A DNA stretch of 40,615 bases from Candidatus Scatomorpha intestinavium. Lineage in GTDB: Bacteria > Bacillota > Clostridia > Oscillospirales > Oscillospiraceae. The position numbers were made by a program, and so were the translations under genes. The stretch lies in assembly GCA_018712985.1 (NCBI GenBank), contig DVGA01000033.1, positions 1 to 40,615 on the forward strand. The letters are read 5' to 3'. Every line of letters begins with the position of its first letter. The first letter of the stretch is position 1. Below are positions 1 through 7,137 of the stretch, one piece after another. A model generated the notes under the pieces. That model searched no databases and was not told the DNA's origin. It worked only from the letters and a program-made list of their open reading frames with translations.

Positions 1-6
1 CTAGTT

Positions 7-151
7 TGCAGGGACTTTTGTCCCTGCAAAAAGGCAACGCAGGGGCTTTCGCCCCTGCAAAAAGGCAACGCAGGGGCTTTCGCCCCTGCAAAAAGGCAAC
101 GCAGGGGCTTTCGCCCCTGCAAAAAGGCAACGCAGGGGCTTTCGCCCCTGC
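7..151. repeat. Tandem hairpin array, 31-bp period
   Basis: A variant hairpin (arms TGCAGGGAC/GTCCCTGCA, 7-28) is followed by four identical 20-base hairpins, GCAGGGGC-TTTC-GCCCCTGC, starting at 39, 70, 101 and 132. They are separated by the same 11 bases, AAAAAGGCAAC, so the period is exactly 31. No unique spacers are present. The array lies downstream of the minus-strand gene ending at 265 and begins at the window edge, so it may extend further. A near-identical hairpin lies at 6322-6343. Function is unknown; repetitive intergenic palindrome or transcript-end structure are the plausible options. Confidence 0.9.
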
Positions 152-162
152 ATAATGGTTTT

Positions 163-265
163 ACAAAGGCTTTCGCCTTTGTCATTGTCCTCGCCGCGCC
201 CTGGCGCGGCGCTCTGCCCGCTCGCGGCCCTTTGGGCCGCGCTATACCACCGGGCGTCGCCCGGT
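163..265. repeat. Cluster of four unrelated hairpins
   Basis: Directly after the 31-bp array come four more perfect hairpins with different arm sequences: 163-182 (ACAAAGGC/GCCTTTGT), 193-210 (GCCGCGCC/GGCGCGGC), 223-241 (CGCGGCCC/GGGCCGCG) and 249-265 (ACCGGGCG/CGCCCGGT). The last touches the stop codon of the minus-strand gene at 265-516, so it could act as that operon's transcript-end stem, although no T-run follows. The arms differ but the layout (short loop, 8-bp arms) is the same. Confidence 0.8.
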
Positions 266-516
266 TAGCCCTTGAGGCCGCGGGACTGGCGGTCCATGTC
301 CTCGACGACTATGTCGTAGATTTCGCCGAGGGAGGCGCAGTATTCGAGCACCTTCCAAGGCTCGTTGGTGTGGAAGTGTATCTTCATGACCTCCTCGTCG
401 CCGACGGCGATGAGACAGTCGCCCGCGAAGCGCTCGCGGAACTGGTCTGCGAGATCGTCCTCATCAATTGGGCAGCCCTCGATGAGGAGCTGCGTGTCGT
501 AGCGGAATTCCTCCAT
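265..516 (-). CDS. Stand-alone FakA/YloV-like DAK-phosphatase domain protein
   Basis: This 83-residue protein resembles only the middle region of FakA/YloV fatty-acid kinase proteins (also called kinase-to-dihydroxyacetone-kinase). The visible matches are YDTQLLIEG near residue 6, GDCLIAVGDEEVMKIHFHT around residues 32-50, and a final VVEDM. The HFHT histidines correspond to the metal-binding HxH of FakA, but the YCTE cysteine seen in full-length relatives is Asp here (YDTQ). No kinase (DhaL) or lipid-binding domain is present. It starts 14 bases after the deformylase-like gene and is surely co-transcribed with it. The function of the isolated domain is unknown; family assignment is from remembered motifs. 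Confidence 0.72.
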   Translation of the reverse strand: MEEFRYDTQLLIEGCPIDEDDLADQFRERFAGDCLIAVGDEEVMKIHFHTNEPWKVLEYCASLGEIYDIVVEDMDRQSRGLKG

Positions 517-530
517 TTTTTCGCGTCCTT

Positions 531-1028
531 TCAGGAAAAATCGCGCTTCATCTCGCGCATGTAGAGCGATTTGTTGTCCACGGCGCGCATGGTGGCGAGT
601 ATGCCGTCGAGGTGGTCGTATTCGTGCTGCAGGAGCTCGGAATAGTCGCCCTCGAGCTCCATGCGCTGCGGCTGGAAGCGCTCGTCAAGGTACTCTATCA
701 CCGCGCGGCGGTGCCGCTCGACGCGCACGATGAGCCCCGGGAAGGACATGCAGTCGTCAAGCAGGACATAGCGCTCGTCGTCCGGGAAGGTGAGGCGCGG
801 GTTGACGAAGACATACGGCCTGTCCGTCAGCATGTAGATGAGGCGCTTTTTGACGCCTATCTGCGGCGCGGCGACGGCCCTGCCCGCCCCGTGCTTCGCG
901 CGGTAGTCAAGCAGCGTGTCGTGCAGATCCTGTACCCAGCCGGGCAGCAGCGGCGCGTCCTCCGGAGTGACCTCGCTGCAGACCTCATACAGCCGTTCGT
1001 CGCCGAGCAGAAGTATCTCGCGTACCAT
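531..1028 (-). CDS. def: Peptide deformylase-like metalloenzyme
   Basis: This 165-residue protein has the layout of peptide deformylase, which removes the N-formyl group from new proteins using a metal held by one Cys and two His. The three family motifs are present but two are altered: motif 1 reads GRAVAAPQ (usually GxGLAAPQ), motif 2 reads DDCMS (usually EGCLS), and motif 3 is the intact HEYDH. The metal ligands Cys, His and His are all kept. The ATG at 1028 is chosen because GGAGG lies at 1036-1040; the longer frame to 1082 has no ribosome site and runs over the promoter. It leads a two-gene unit with the FakA-like fragment. It may be a second deformylase rather than the housekeeping one. 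Confidence 0.85.
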   Translation of the reverse strand: MVREILLLGDERLYEVCSEVTPEDAPLLPGWVQDLHDTLLDYRAKHGAGRAVAAPQIGVKKRLIYMLTDRPYVFVNPRLTFPDDERYVLLDDCMSFPGLIVRVERHRRAVIEYLDERFQPQRMELEGDYSELLQHEYDHLDGILATMRAVDNKSLYMREMKRDFS

Positions 1029-1053
1029 AAGTGAACCTCCGTGTTTTTTCCTG

Positions 1054-1082
1054 ATTATAACACGCGTGCGGAGGGCGCGCAA
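1054..1082 (-). promoter_or_regulatory. Sigma-A promoter for the deformylase-like gene
   Basis: On the minus strand, TTGCGC (1077-1082), a 17-base spacer and a perfect TATAAT (1059-1054). The TG one base before the -10 makes it an extended -10 type, which can offset the weak -35. It lies 26 bases upstream of the ATG. Confidence 0.75.
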
Positions 1083-1088
1083 GACGGC

Positions 1089-1114
1089 AAAAATCCGGCG
1101 GGAAACCCCGCCGG
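1089..1114 (-). terminator. Rho-independent terminator of the anchored protein gene
   Basis: The 8-bp GC stem CCGGCGGG/CCCGCCGG (1095-1102 with 1107-1114) is followed, on the minus strand, by five T (1093-1089). It is just downstream of the gene at 1122-1613 and separates it from the deformylase promoter. Confidence 0.85.
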
Positions 1115-1121
1115 ACCGCTT

Positions 1122-1613
1122 CTATACGCTCTCGTCCGCGAGCCCGAGCAGCTCGCAGAGCCGGGACATCATGCTCACGGGGGACATGCCCCGCGCGTCG
1201 AGGTCGTAGCGGTAGTCCCGGCCCCCGGCGGAGGTGAACTCCGCGCGCACGCCCTCGTCGCCCATCAGCGTGAGCGTGAGCTCGGCACCGTCGCCAAAGC
1301 TGAGGACGATGATGTCCGCACCCTCATCCGCGCTGCCGCGGGAGACGTAATACTCGCTGTCCGTAAACAGCAGCAGCATCTGGTTCAGGCCGTCCAGCCG
1401 CGGCTGGCTCTGCTGCCCGTCCGGCCCCACGGCCGTGACCCCGGCGAGGACGGAGTCCCCGATGCTCTCGCCCAGCTCGCGGCGGAAGTCCTTCTGCCCG
1501 CCCATCCAGCGCACGCCCCAGATCATGAAGCCGATGCCGAAGATGAAGAACGCGACTACGAGCACGATCAGGACGATCAGCAGCCCGCTCCTGAAACGGT
1601 AGGTCTTGCGCAT
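1122..1613 (-). CDS. Membrane-anchored hypothetical protein
   Basis: This 163-residue protein is not recognised. It starts with a short basic stretch (MRKTYRFR), then one strongly hydrophobic segment at about residues 9-33 (GLLIVLIVLVVAFFIFGIGF), then about 130 soluble residues predicted to lie outside the cell. The soluble part has alternating hydrophobic runs (DIIVLSFGDGAELTLTLMG) suggesting beta structure. It has its own promoter (1646-1674), a strong ribosome site (AAAGGAGG before the ATG) and its own terminator, so it is a single-gene unit. It is divergent from prfB. No catalytic motif is visible. Confidence 0.8.
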   Translation of the reverse strand: MRKTYRFRSGLLIVLIVLVVAFFIFGIGFMIWGVRWMGGQKDFRRELGESIGDSVLAGVTAVGPDGQQSQPRLDGLNQMLLLFTDSEYYVSRGSADEGADIIVLSFGDGAELTLTLMGDEGVRAEFTSAGGRDYRYDLDARGMSPVSMMSRLCELLGLADESV

Positions 1614-1645
1614 GGGAGGCCCTCCTTTGGATTTTGGTATTTTTT

Positions 1646-1674
1646 ATTCTACATTACCTCAATACGCGCGTCAA
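1646..1674 (-). promoter_or_regulatory. Sigma-A promoter for the anchored protein gene
   Basis: Minus strand: TTGACG (1674-1669), a 17-base spacer and TAGAAT (1651-1646). It is placed back to back with the prfB promoter, the two -35 elements being only 8 bases apart. Confidence 0.8.
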
Positions 1675-1682
1675 GATAGATA

Positions 1683-1711
1683 TTTACAAGGCGGGGCTTT
1701 TTGTATATAAT
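1683..1711 (+). promoter_or_regulatory. Sigma-A promoter for prfB
   Basis: TTTACA (1683-1688), exactly 17 bases, then a perfect TATAAT (1706-1711). The expected start of transcription is near 1718, giving a leader of about 40 bases. No promoter was seen before the downstream genes up to 6320, so it may drive the whole run. Confidence 0.85.
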
Positions 1712-1756
1712 ACTATAGCTAAAAATCTATCTTATAAAGAGTGGTTTGAGATAATT

Positions 1757-2866
1757 ATGATGATCGAATTTGATGATTACAAATCCAGGCTCAACGCGGC
1801 CAGGCCGGACCTCGACGGGCTGGGCCGGGCGCTGAAGTTAGATGACGCGAAGGCCGAAATAGCCTCGCTGGAGGCCGAGAGCGCCAAAGAGGGCTTCTGG
1901 AACGACGTGAACAACTCCCAGAAGGTGCAGAAGCGGCTTAAGCAGCTTCAGAACAAGGTTGCCAAGTATGAAAAGCTCTGCGCCCAGTGGGACGACCTGA
2001 TGGCGATCTGCGAGATGGCCATAGAGGAGAACGACGACTCCATGCTCGACGAGCTCAAGAGCGGCTTTGCCGGCTTTGAGGAGACGCTCGAGAGCATGCG
2101 CCTTTCCACGCTGCTCTCCGGTGAGTACGATGCGAACAACGCCATACTCACCATCCACCCCGGCGCTGGCGGCACGGAGGCACAGGACTGGGCACAGATG
2201 CTCTACCGCATGTACACCCGCTGGGCCGAGCGGCACGGCTATACCTACACGCTGCTCGACTGGCAGGACGGCGAGGAGGCGGGTATCAAGTCGGCCTCCA
2301 TCAAGATAGAGGGCGAGAACGCCTACGGCTATCTGAAGAGCGAGCACGGCGTGCACCGCCTTGTGCGCATTTCGCCCTTCGACGCCTCCGGCAGGCGGCA
2401 GACCAGCTTCGCCGCCGTGGAGGTCATGCCCGAGATAACCGACACCGGGGAGATCGAGCTGCGCGACGAGGACATCAAGATGGACGTGTTCCGCTCCTCC
2501 GGCGCGGGCGGGCAGAAGGTAAACAAGACCAGCTCCGCCGTGCGCCTTACCCACCTGCCGACCGGCATAGTCGTCTCCAGCCAGGTGGAGCGCAGCCACT
2601 TCCAGAACCTTGAGAACTGCAAGGAGATGCTGCGCGCCAAGCTCGCCGAGATAAAGGAGCGCGAGCACCTTGAGAAGATAAGCGACATCAAGGGCGTGCA
2701 GATGAAGATAGACTTCGGCAGCGCCATCCGCAGCTATGTCTTCATGCCCTACACCCTCGCAAAGGACACGCGCACGGGATATGAAAACGGCAACATCAAC
2801 GCCGTGATGGACGGCGACATAGACGGGTTTATAAACGCTTTTCTCGCCATGAAGGCCGGGAGCTGA
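1757..2866 (+). CDS. prfB: Peptide chain release factor 2 (RF2)
   Basis: RF2 frees finished proteins at UGA and UAA stop codons. The codon-reading tripeptide SPF is present in LVRISPFDASGRRQ and the catalytic GGQ in SGAGGQKVNKT. The product is 369 residues from ATG 1757, or 368 from the adjacent ATG 1760; both fit the family. No strong ribosome site precedes them, only a weak GAG at 1748-1750. Most bacterial prfB genes carry an in-frame UGA near codon 25 that needs a +1 frameshift. Here the frame is continuous, and the matching Leu-Asp position (residues 28-29) is coded TTA-GAT, with no UGA. RF2 self-control is therefore lost. The frame can be read back to 1634 but that runs across the promoter. 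Confidence 0.95.
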   Translation: MMIEFDDYKSRLNAARPDLDGLGRALKLDDAKAEIASLEAESAKEGFWNDVNNSQKVQKRLKQLQNKVAKYEKLCAQWDDLMAICEMAIEENDDSMLDELKSGFAGFEETLESMRLSTLLSGEYDANNAILTIHPGAGGTEAQDWAQMLYRMYTRWAERHGYTYTLLDWQDGEEAGIKSASIKIEGENAYGYLKSEHGVHRLVRISPFDASGRRQTSFAAVEVMPEITDTGEIELRDEDIKMDVFRSSGAGGQKVNKTSSAVRLTHLPTGIVVSSQVERSHFQNLENCKEMLRAKLAEIKEREHLEKISDIKGVQMKIDFGSAIRSYVFMPYTLAKDTRTGYENGNINAVMDGDIDGFINAFLAMKAGS

Positions 2867-2903
2867 GGTAAGCGGGAGCAAGCAGGGAAGGAGGCGGCGG
2901 CAA

Positions 2904-4055
2904 ATGAAACGCGGGCTTTTGAAGGCGGCCCTGGCGCTCTGCGCCGCGGCGGTGATGCTCTTCGGCGGCAGCGTGCGCTCCATGCCGGAGATCGTGGACC
3001 CCGCCACGCTGCCCACGCGCAGCCCGTCCATGTCCGCCATGCCGCCCGAGCCCTCGGAGAGCCCGGAGCCGGAGACGTCCCCCTCGCCGGGGCCCTCCGC
3101 CGCCCCTGAAGAGGAGAGCTATGTCATCAGCTTCATCGGGGACATCACGCCGGACTCCGTTGCGGCTTACCGCAACACGGCGCAGGGCTATCAGAGCGTT
3201 GTGACGGCGGACAACCTCGGCTACGTGTTCGAAAACACCAAACAGTACTTTGAAGACGACGATTTCACCCTGGCGAATTTCGAGTGCGTCCTCTCGGACG
3301 GGGGGACCGCGGCGGACAAGAACTTCGTGTTCCGCGCGCCGCCGGAGTACGCCGGTATCCTCACCGAGGGCGGCGTGGAGTTCGTCACGCTCGGCAACAA
3401 CCATGTCCTCGACTATGGGGAACAGGGCTATGCGGACACCATGGCCGCGCTGGACGACGCCGGCGTTGCCTACGCCGGCCGGGACGAATATACGGTGTAC
3501 GAGACGGAGAGCGGGCTGAAAATAGGCGTCTACGCCGCCTCGTTCCCGGAGAGCACCGCGCAGATAGAAAGCGGCGTCGCCGCGCTGGAGGAGGCCGGGG
3601 CGGATTTCATAATCGCCGCGATGCACTGGGGCGACGAGGGCAGCTATGACGTGAACGCCGACCAGCTCAGCCAGGGCCGCGCGGCCATAGACGCCGGGGC
3701 GGACGTGGTGTACGGCTCGCACCCGCACACGCTGCAGCCCGTCGAGGTCTATAACGGGCGCTACATATTCTACTCCATGGGCAACTGGTCCTTCGGCGGG
3801 AACACCAACCCGAGCGACATGGACACGGCCATCGCCCGGCTGACCGTAAGCCGCGGGGAGGACGGTGAGCTCGCCGTTACGGGAGTTGAGCTCATTCCAT
3901 GTTCCTGCTCGAGCTCCGCGGAGGGCAACAACTATCAGCCCACGCCCTACGCCGAGGGGAGCGCGGAATATGAGCGGGCGATATCGAAACTGGAGGGCAC
4001 CTTCACCGGGGCGAACCTCACCATACCGTATGAATATGGGTACAACGAGTATTGA
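2904..4055 (+). CDS. CapA/PgsA-type metallophosphoesterase-like surface protein
   Basis: This 383-residue protein belongs to the CapA (poly-gamma-glutamate synthesis accessory) branch of the metallophosphatase fold. Motifs in order are GD at 79-80, NFECV near 125, GNNHVLDYG near 164-172, HWGDEG at 241-246, GSHPH at 271-275 and YSMGNW at 290-295. An N-terminal signal sequence (residues 1-22) is followed by a Pro/Ser/Glu-rich linker to about residue 70, so the domain is secreted or tethered outside the membrane. AGGAGG precedes the ATG. It lies 37 bases after prfB and 19 before folE. No capsule genes are nearby, so the true substrate is open; such stand-alone copies are common in Clostridia. 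Confidence 0.88.
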   Translation: MKRGLLKAALALCAAAVMLFGGSVRSMPEIVDPATLPTRSPSMSAMPPEPSESPEPETSPSPGPSAAPEEESYVISFIGDITPDSVAAYRNTAQGYQSVVTADNLGYVFENTKQYFEDDDFTLANFECVLSDGGTAADKNFVFRAPPEYAGILTEGGVEFVTLGNNHVLDYGEQGYADTMAALDDAGVAYAGRDEYTVYETESGLKIGVYAASFPESTAQIESGVAALEEAGADFIIAAMHWGDEGSYDVNADQLSQGRAAIDAGADVVYGSHPHTLQPVEVYNGRYIFYSMGNWSFGGNTNPSDMDTAIARLTVSRGEDGELAVTGVELIPCSCSSSAEGNNYQPTPYAEGSAEYERAISKLEGTFTGANLTIPYEYGYNEY

Positions 4056-4074
4056 CGCACTGTCAGGAGGCAGA

Positions 4075-4629
4075 ATGGACGAAGCAAAGATAAGGGAGGC
4101 CGCGCGCCTTTTTCTCGAGGGCATCGGCGAGGACCCGGAGCGCGAGGGCCTGCTCGAGACGCCGGAGCGCATAGCGCGCATGTGCCATGAGCTCTTCGCC
4201 GGCTATGGGGAGGACGCCCGGGTGCACCTCGCCACGCGCTTTGCCGCGCCGGGCGGCGGGATAGTGATAGAGCGGGACATTCACTTTTACAGCGTGTGCG
4301 AGCACCACCTGCTGCCGTTTTTCGGCCGGGCGGCCGTGGCCTACCTGCCGGAGGGCGAGGTGGTCGGCCTGAGCAAAATCGCCCGCACGGTGGAGGTCTA
4401 CGCCCGCCGGCTGCAGCTTCAGGAACGGCTCACCGCCCAGGTGGCGGACGCGGTGTACAACGAGCTTGCCGCGCGCGGCGTCCTTGTGCTGACGGAGGCA
4501 GAGCACCTGTGCATGACGATGCGCGGCGTGGCCAAGCCCGGCTCCACAACGCTCAGCCTGGCCGTCCGGGGAGAATTCGAGCGCGACGCCGCCCTCCGAG
4601 CCGAGGCGCTGCGCCTTTTGGGACTGTGA
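4075..4629 (+). CDS. folE: GTP cyclohydrolase I
   Basis: FolE converts GTP to 7,8-dihydroneopterin triphosphate, the first step of folate synthesis. Zinc ligands are visible as Cys75 and His78 in [12 protein letters not shown] and Cys146 in HLCMTMRGV. The substrate-site stretch VGLSKIAR follows at 97-104 and LQERLT at 115-120. The length of 184 residues is normal for the family. ATG 4075 is chosen because AGGAGG lies at 4065-4070; the frame can be extended upstream to 3865 only by overlapping the CapA-type gene. It is 7 bases ahead of folP, so the folate genes form one transcript. No THF riboswitch is seen upstream. Confidence 0.96.
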   Translation: MDEAKIREAARLFLEGIGEDPEREGLLETPERIARMCHELFAGYGEDARVHLATRFAAPGGGIVIERDIHFYSVCEHHLLPFFGRAAVAYLPEGEVVGLSKIARTVEVYARRLQLQERLTAQVADAVYNELAARGVLVLTEAEHLCMTMRGVAKPGSTTLSLAVRGEFERDAALRAEALRLLGL

Positions 4630-4636
4630 GGCAGCA

Positions 4637-5458
4637 ATGAGGATAGGCTCAAGGGAATTCGACACCCAAAACGGGTGCTATATAATGGGAATACTCAATG
4701 TGACGCCCGATTCGTTCTCCGACGGCGGGCGTCACAACTCTTTGGACGCCGCGCTCGAGCACGCCCTGCGGCTCATAGGCGAGGGGGCGGACATTATCGA
4801 CGTGGGAGGGGAGTCCACACGCCCGGGGTATGAGCCCGTGACGGCGGAGGAGGAGATACGCCGCGTCGTGCCGGTGATAGAGGCGATACGCGCCGTGTCG
4901 GACGTGCCGGTTTCCGTGGATACGGGCAAAAGCGCCGTGGCGGAGGCGGCCCTCGCCGCGGGGGCAGACATGGTGAACGACGTCTGGGGATTCCGTGAGG
5001 ATCCGGCCATCGCGGCTGTGACGGCAAAATACGGCGCGGCCTGCTGCCTGATGCACAGCGAGAGCGCGCCGGAGGGCGAGGGCTTCATGGAGTCTATGCG
5101 CCTTTCGCTCCTCAAAAGCGTGCGCATAGCGGAGGAGGCAGGGGTCGCGCGGGAGAGGATAATCCTCGACCCGGGTGTGGGCTTCGCCAAGAGCTATGGG
5201 CAGAACCTCGCCGCAATAAACCGCCTCGGCGAGCTCAGGGAGCTGGGCTTCCCCGTTTTGCTCGGCGTCTCGCGCAAGTCCGTGATAGGCCGCGCGCTCG
5301 GATTGCCGGTGGAGGAGCGGCTCGAGGGGACGATTGCCGCCACGGTCATGGGCGCGGTGCGCGGGGCCAGCTTCATCCGCGTGCACGACGTATCGCAGAA
5401 CGCCCGCGCGCTGAAAATGGCGCGGGCCATAATGACGGAGGGACGCGAAGATGGATGA
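4637..5458 (+). CDS. folP: Dihydropteroate synthase
   Basis: FolP joins p-aminobenzoate to dihydropterin pyrophosphate, and is the sulfonamide target. Signatures are MGILNVTPDSFSDGG at about residues 17-31, DVGGESTRPG near 56-65, SVDTGKSAVAEA, MVNDVWGF, LDPGVGFAKS and GVSRKSVIG, ending with RVHDV. The length (273 residues) is usual. The stop codon overlaps the start of folB-folK by 8 bases, which points to coupled translation. All active-site segments appear intact. Confidence 0.96.
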   Translation: MRIGSREFDTQNGCYIMGILNVTPDSFSDGGRHNSLDAALEHALRLIGEGADIIDVGGESTRPGYEPVTAEEEIRRVVPVIEAIRAVSDVPVSVDTGKSAVAEAALAAGADMVNDVWGFREDPAIAAVTAKYGAACCLMHSESAPEGEGFMESMRLSLLKSVRIAEEAGVARERIILDPGVGFAKSYGQNLAAINRLGELRELGFPVLLGVSRKSVIGRALGLPVEERLEGTIAATVMGAVRGASFIRVHDVSQNARALKMARAIMTEGREDG

Positions 5459-6320
5459 AATCCGCATAACGGACCTTACTGTGTTTGCAAATCACGGCGT
5501 GCTGCCCGAGGAGACGGCGCTCGGGCAGAAATTTCTTGTCTCGCTCGTGCTGAGAAGGCCGCTGCGCCGCGCGGCGCTCAATGGCGAGCTCTCCGGCACG
5601 GTGAACTACGCGGAGGCCTGCGCCTTTACGTCGCAGTTCCTGCGCGAGAATACGTTCGCGCTCATCGAGTCTGCCGCGGAGGCGCTCGCCGCCGCGCTGC
5701 TCGAGCGCTATGACATCGAGTCCGCCGCCGTGGAGCTGAAGAAGCCCTGGGCGCCGGTGGGCCTGCCGCTCGAGTGCGTTTCCGTGCGCATCGAGCGCTC
5801 GTGGCACACGGCGTATATCGCCCTCGGCTCCAACCTCGGCGACAGGGAGGCGTATCTCCGCGGCGCGGTGGACGCGCTCGCCGCGGCGGAGGGCTGCCGG
5901 GTGGGCAAGGTGTCCTCCTTCATAGTCACGCCGCCATACGGGGGCGTGGAGCAGGGGGATTTCCTCAACGGCTGCCTTGAGCTGCGCACGAGGCTGGAGC
6001 CGGGCGAGCTGCTCGGGCTGCTGCACTCGATAGAGGCCGCCGCCGGGCGGGAGAGGCTTGTGCACTGGGGGCCGAGGACGCTCGACCTCGACATCATCTT
6101 TTATGATTCCCTGGTGCTGGACAGCGGGGAGCTCACGATACCGCACCCGGACATGGCGAACCGCCGCTTTGTGCTTGCCCCGCTCGCGGAGATCGCGCCG
6201 TATCTGCGCCATCCCCTGACCGGGCGCACGGTGCAGGAAATGCTCCACACTGTGGAGGGCAGCGCCCGCGGGCCAAGCTGCGCTTGGATGCATAGCGCGG
6301 CCCAAGGGCCACGAGAGTAA
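5451..6320 (+). CDS. folK: Fused dihydroneopterin aldolase / HPPK (FolB-FolK)
   Basis: One 289-residue protein carries two consecutive folate steps. Residues 1-118 are FolB (dihydroneopterin aldolase), with the acidic pair at 20-21 and the KKPWAPVG region at 97-104. Residues 119-270 are FolK (6-hydroxymethyl-dihydropterin pyrophosphokinase), with ALGSNLGDRE, PPYGGVEQGDFLNG and the signature WGPRTLDLDI, whose Asp212 and Asp214 bind magnesium. The last 18 or so residues (from SARGPS) have no family counterpart and are encoded by sequence that folds into hairpins like those elsewhere in the window, suggesting the 3' end was extended by repeat insertion. The product feeds FolP in the same operon. 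FolC is not in the window. Confidence 0.93.
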   Translation: MDEIRITDLTVFANHGVLPEETALGQKFLVSLVLRRPLRRAALNGELSGTVNYAEACAFTSQFLRENTFALIESAAEALAAALLERYDIESAAVELKKPWAPVGLPLECVSVRIERSWHTAYIALGSNLGDREAYLRGAVDALAAAEGCRVGKVSSFIVTPPYGGVEQGDFLNGCLELRTRLEPGELLGLLHSIEAAAGRERLVHWGPRTLDLDIIFYDSLVLDSGELTIPHPDMANRRFVLAPLAEIAPYLRHPLTGRTVQEMLHTVEGSARGPSCAWMHSAAQGPRE

Positions 6321-6321
6321 A

Positions 6322-6343
6322 TGCAGGGGCTTTAGCCCCTGCA
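6322..6343. repeat. Copy of the GCAGGGGC hairpin
   Basis: TGCAGGGGC-TTTA-GCCCCTGCA has the same 9-base arms as the units at 39-151 with one loop base changed. It sits two bases after the folB-folK stop. Three further hairpins lie just upstream within that gene's 3' end (6243-6257, 6273-6287, 6299-6310). Confidence 0.85.
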
Positions 6344-6345
6344 AA

Positions 6346-6379
6346 ACAGCCGGAGAGCTAAAGCTCTCCGGCTGTTTTT
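6346..6379. terminator. Bidirectional terminator between folB-folK and the anchored protein gene
   Basis: A 13-bp stem, ACAGCCGGAGAGC/GCTCTCCGGCTGT (6346-6358 with 6363-6375), is followed by T at 6375-6379 on the plus strand and is preceded by AAAA at 6343-6346, which reads as T on the minus strand. It serves the folate operon and the convergent gene at 6388-7047. Confidence 0.9.
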
Positions 6380-6387
6380 GTCAACTC

Positions 6388-7047
6388 TTACCCTATTGTG
6401 CCGGTGGCGGTGATTTCATTGAGCTCCTCACCGCCGTAGCTGCCCTGGAAGCGCCAGGTGACGCTGGCCTCGGCGGGCAGCGAGGCGCCGTCAAGCGTGA
6501 CGTCGATCTCGCCGAGGGGGTTCTCACCCTGCCCGGGGCCGGAGAAATCCACGGCCTCGGTGTCGAACTCATAGGTCTCCCCGCCGATGGAGAGCACGGC
6601 GCCCTGCCATATCTCGCGGGTCTGCAGGCTGTAGCTCTCCGCGCTCAGCGCTATGTGCAGGCGCGTCTCCTCACCGGAGCCGGAGAGCGTCCAGTTGACG
6701 ACTATGTTCAATGCCGTGCCGGTGTCCGAGCGGAAGCTGCCGCTCGAGCTGAGCTCCGACGCAGGGGTCTCGCTCGGCTCAGGGCTCTCAGTGGGCTCGG
6801 GGGACTCGGTGGGCTCCGGCGTTTCGGACGGAGTGGGCTCCGGAGTCTCCTCAACCTCGGGCGTCGGCGTGGGCCCGGCGCCGGAGGTGGGCTCCGCGCT
6901 CTCCACAGGCGTGGGAGTGGGGCTCTCGGCGGGTTCATCGGAGCCGCCCTGGCGGATTACGATGACGAGGGCCACGACAATCATGATAAGTATAAGCAGG
7001 GCGACTATCGCGCCCGCCGGATTTCTTCTTTTACCGTTGGAAGCCAT
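6388..7047 (-). CDS. Membrane-anchored protein with Pro/Glu/Thr-rich stalk
   Basis: This 219-residue protein is not recognised. One transmembrane segment at about residues 12-31 is followed by a low-complexity stalk (about 38-98) made of PEPTPSETPEPTESPEP-type repeats, then a C-terminal domain of about 120 residues, rich in beta-type sequence (VSWRFQGS-like, ALNIVVNWTLSGSG). The likely topology is cytoplasmic N-terminus with the domain displayed outside. The ribosome site is GAGGTGAGG before ATG 7047. A TATAAT at 7087-7082 on the minus strand has no good -35. The stalk style matches the CapA-type protein at 2904-4055. Confidence 0.82.
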   Translation of the reverse strand: MASNGKRRNPAGAIVALLILIMIVVALVIVIRQGGSDEPAESPTPTPVESAEPTSGAGPTPTPEVEETPEPTPSETPEPTESPEPTESPEPSETPASELSSSGSFRSDTGTALNIVVNWTLSGSGEETRLHIALSAESYSLQTREIWQGAVLSIGGETYEFDTEAVDFSGPGQGENPLGEIDVTLDGASLPAEASVTWRFQGSYGGEELNEITATGTIG

Positions 7048-7137
7048 AATACCTCACCTCAGATTTGGCGGCAGTGCCGCAATTATACAATACGTGACGC
7101 GCGAAGCGTGCGGAAAGTTCCCGCCCGGCCGCGGGCG

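Noticed and set aside
7..151. Possible CRISPR array
   Set aside because: The linkers are identical, not unique spacers, the units are palindromes of only 20 bases, and no cas gene is present.
1634..1756. Longer prfB start at 1634
   Set aside because: It would place the protein's first 41 residues over the promoter and leader; these residues have no RF2 counterpart.
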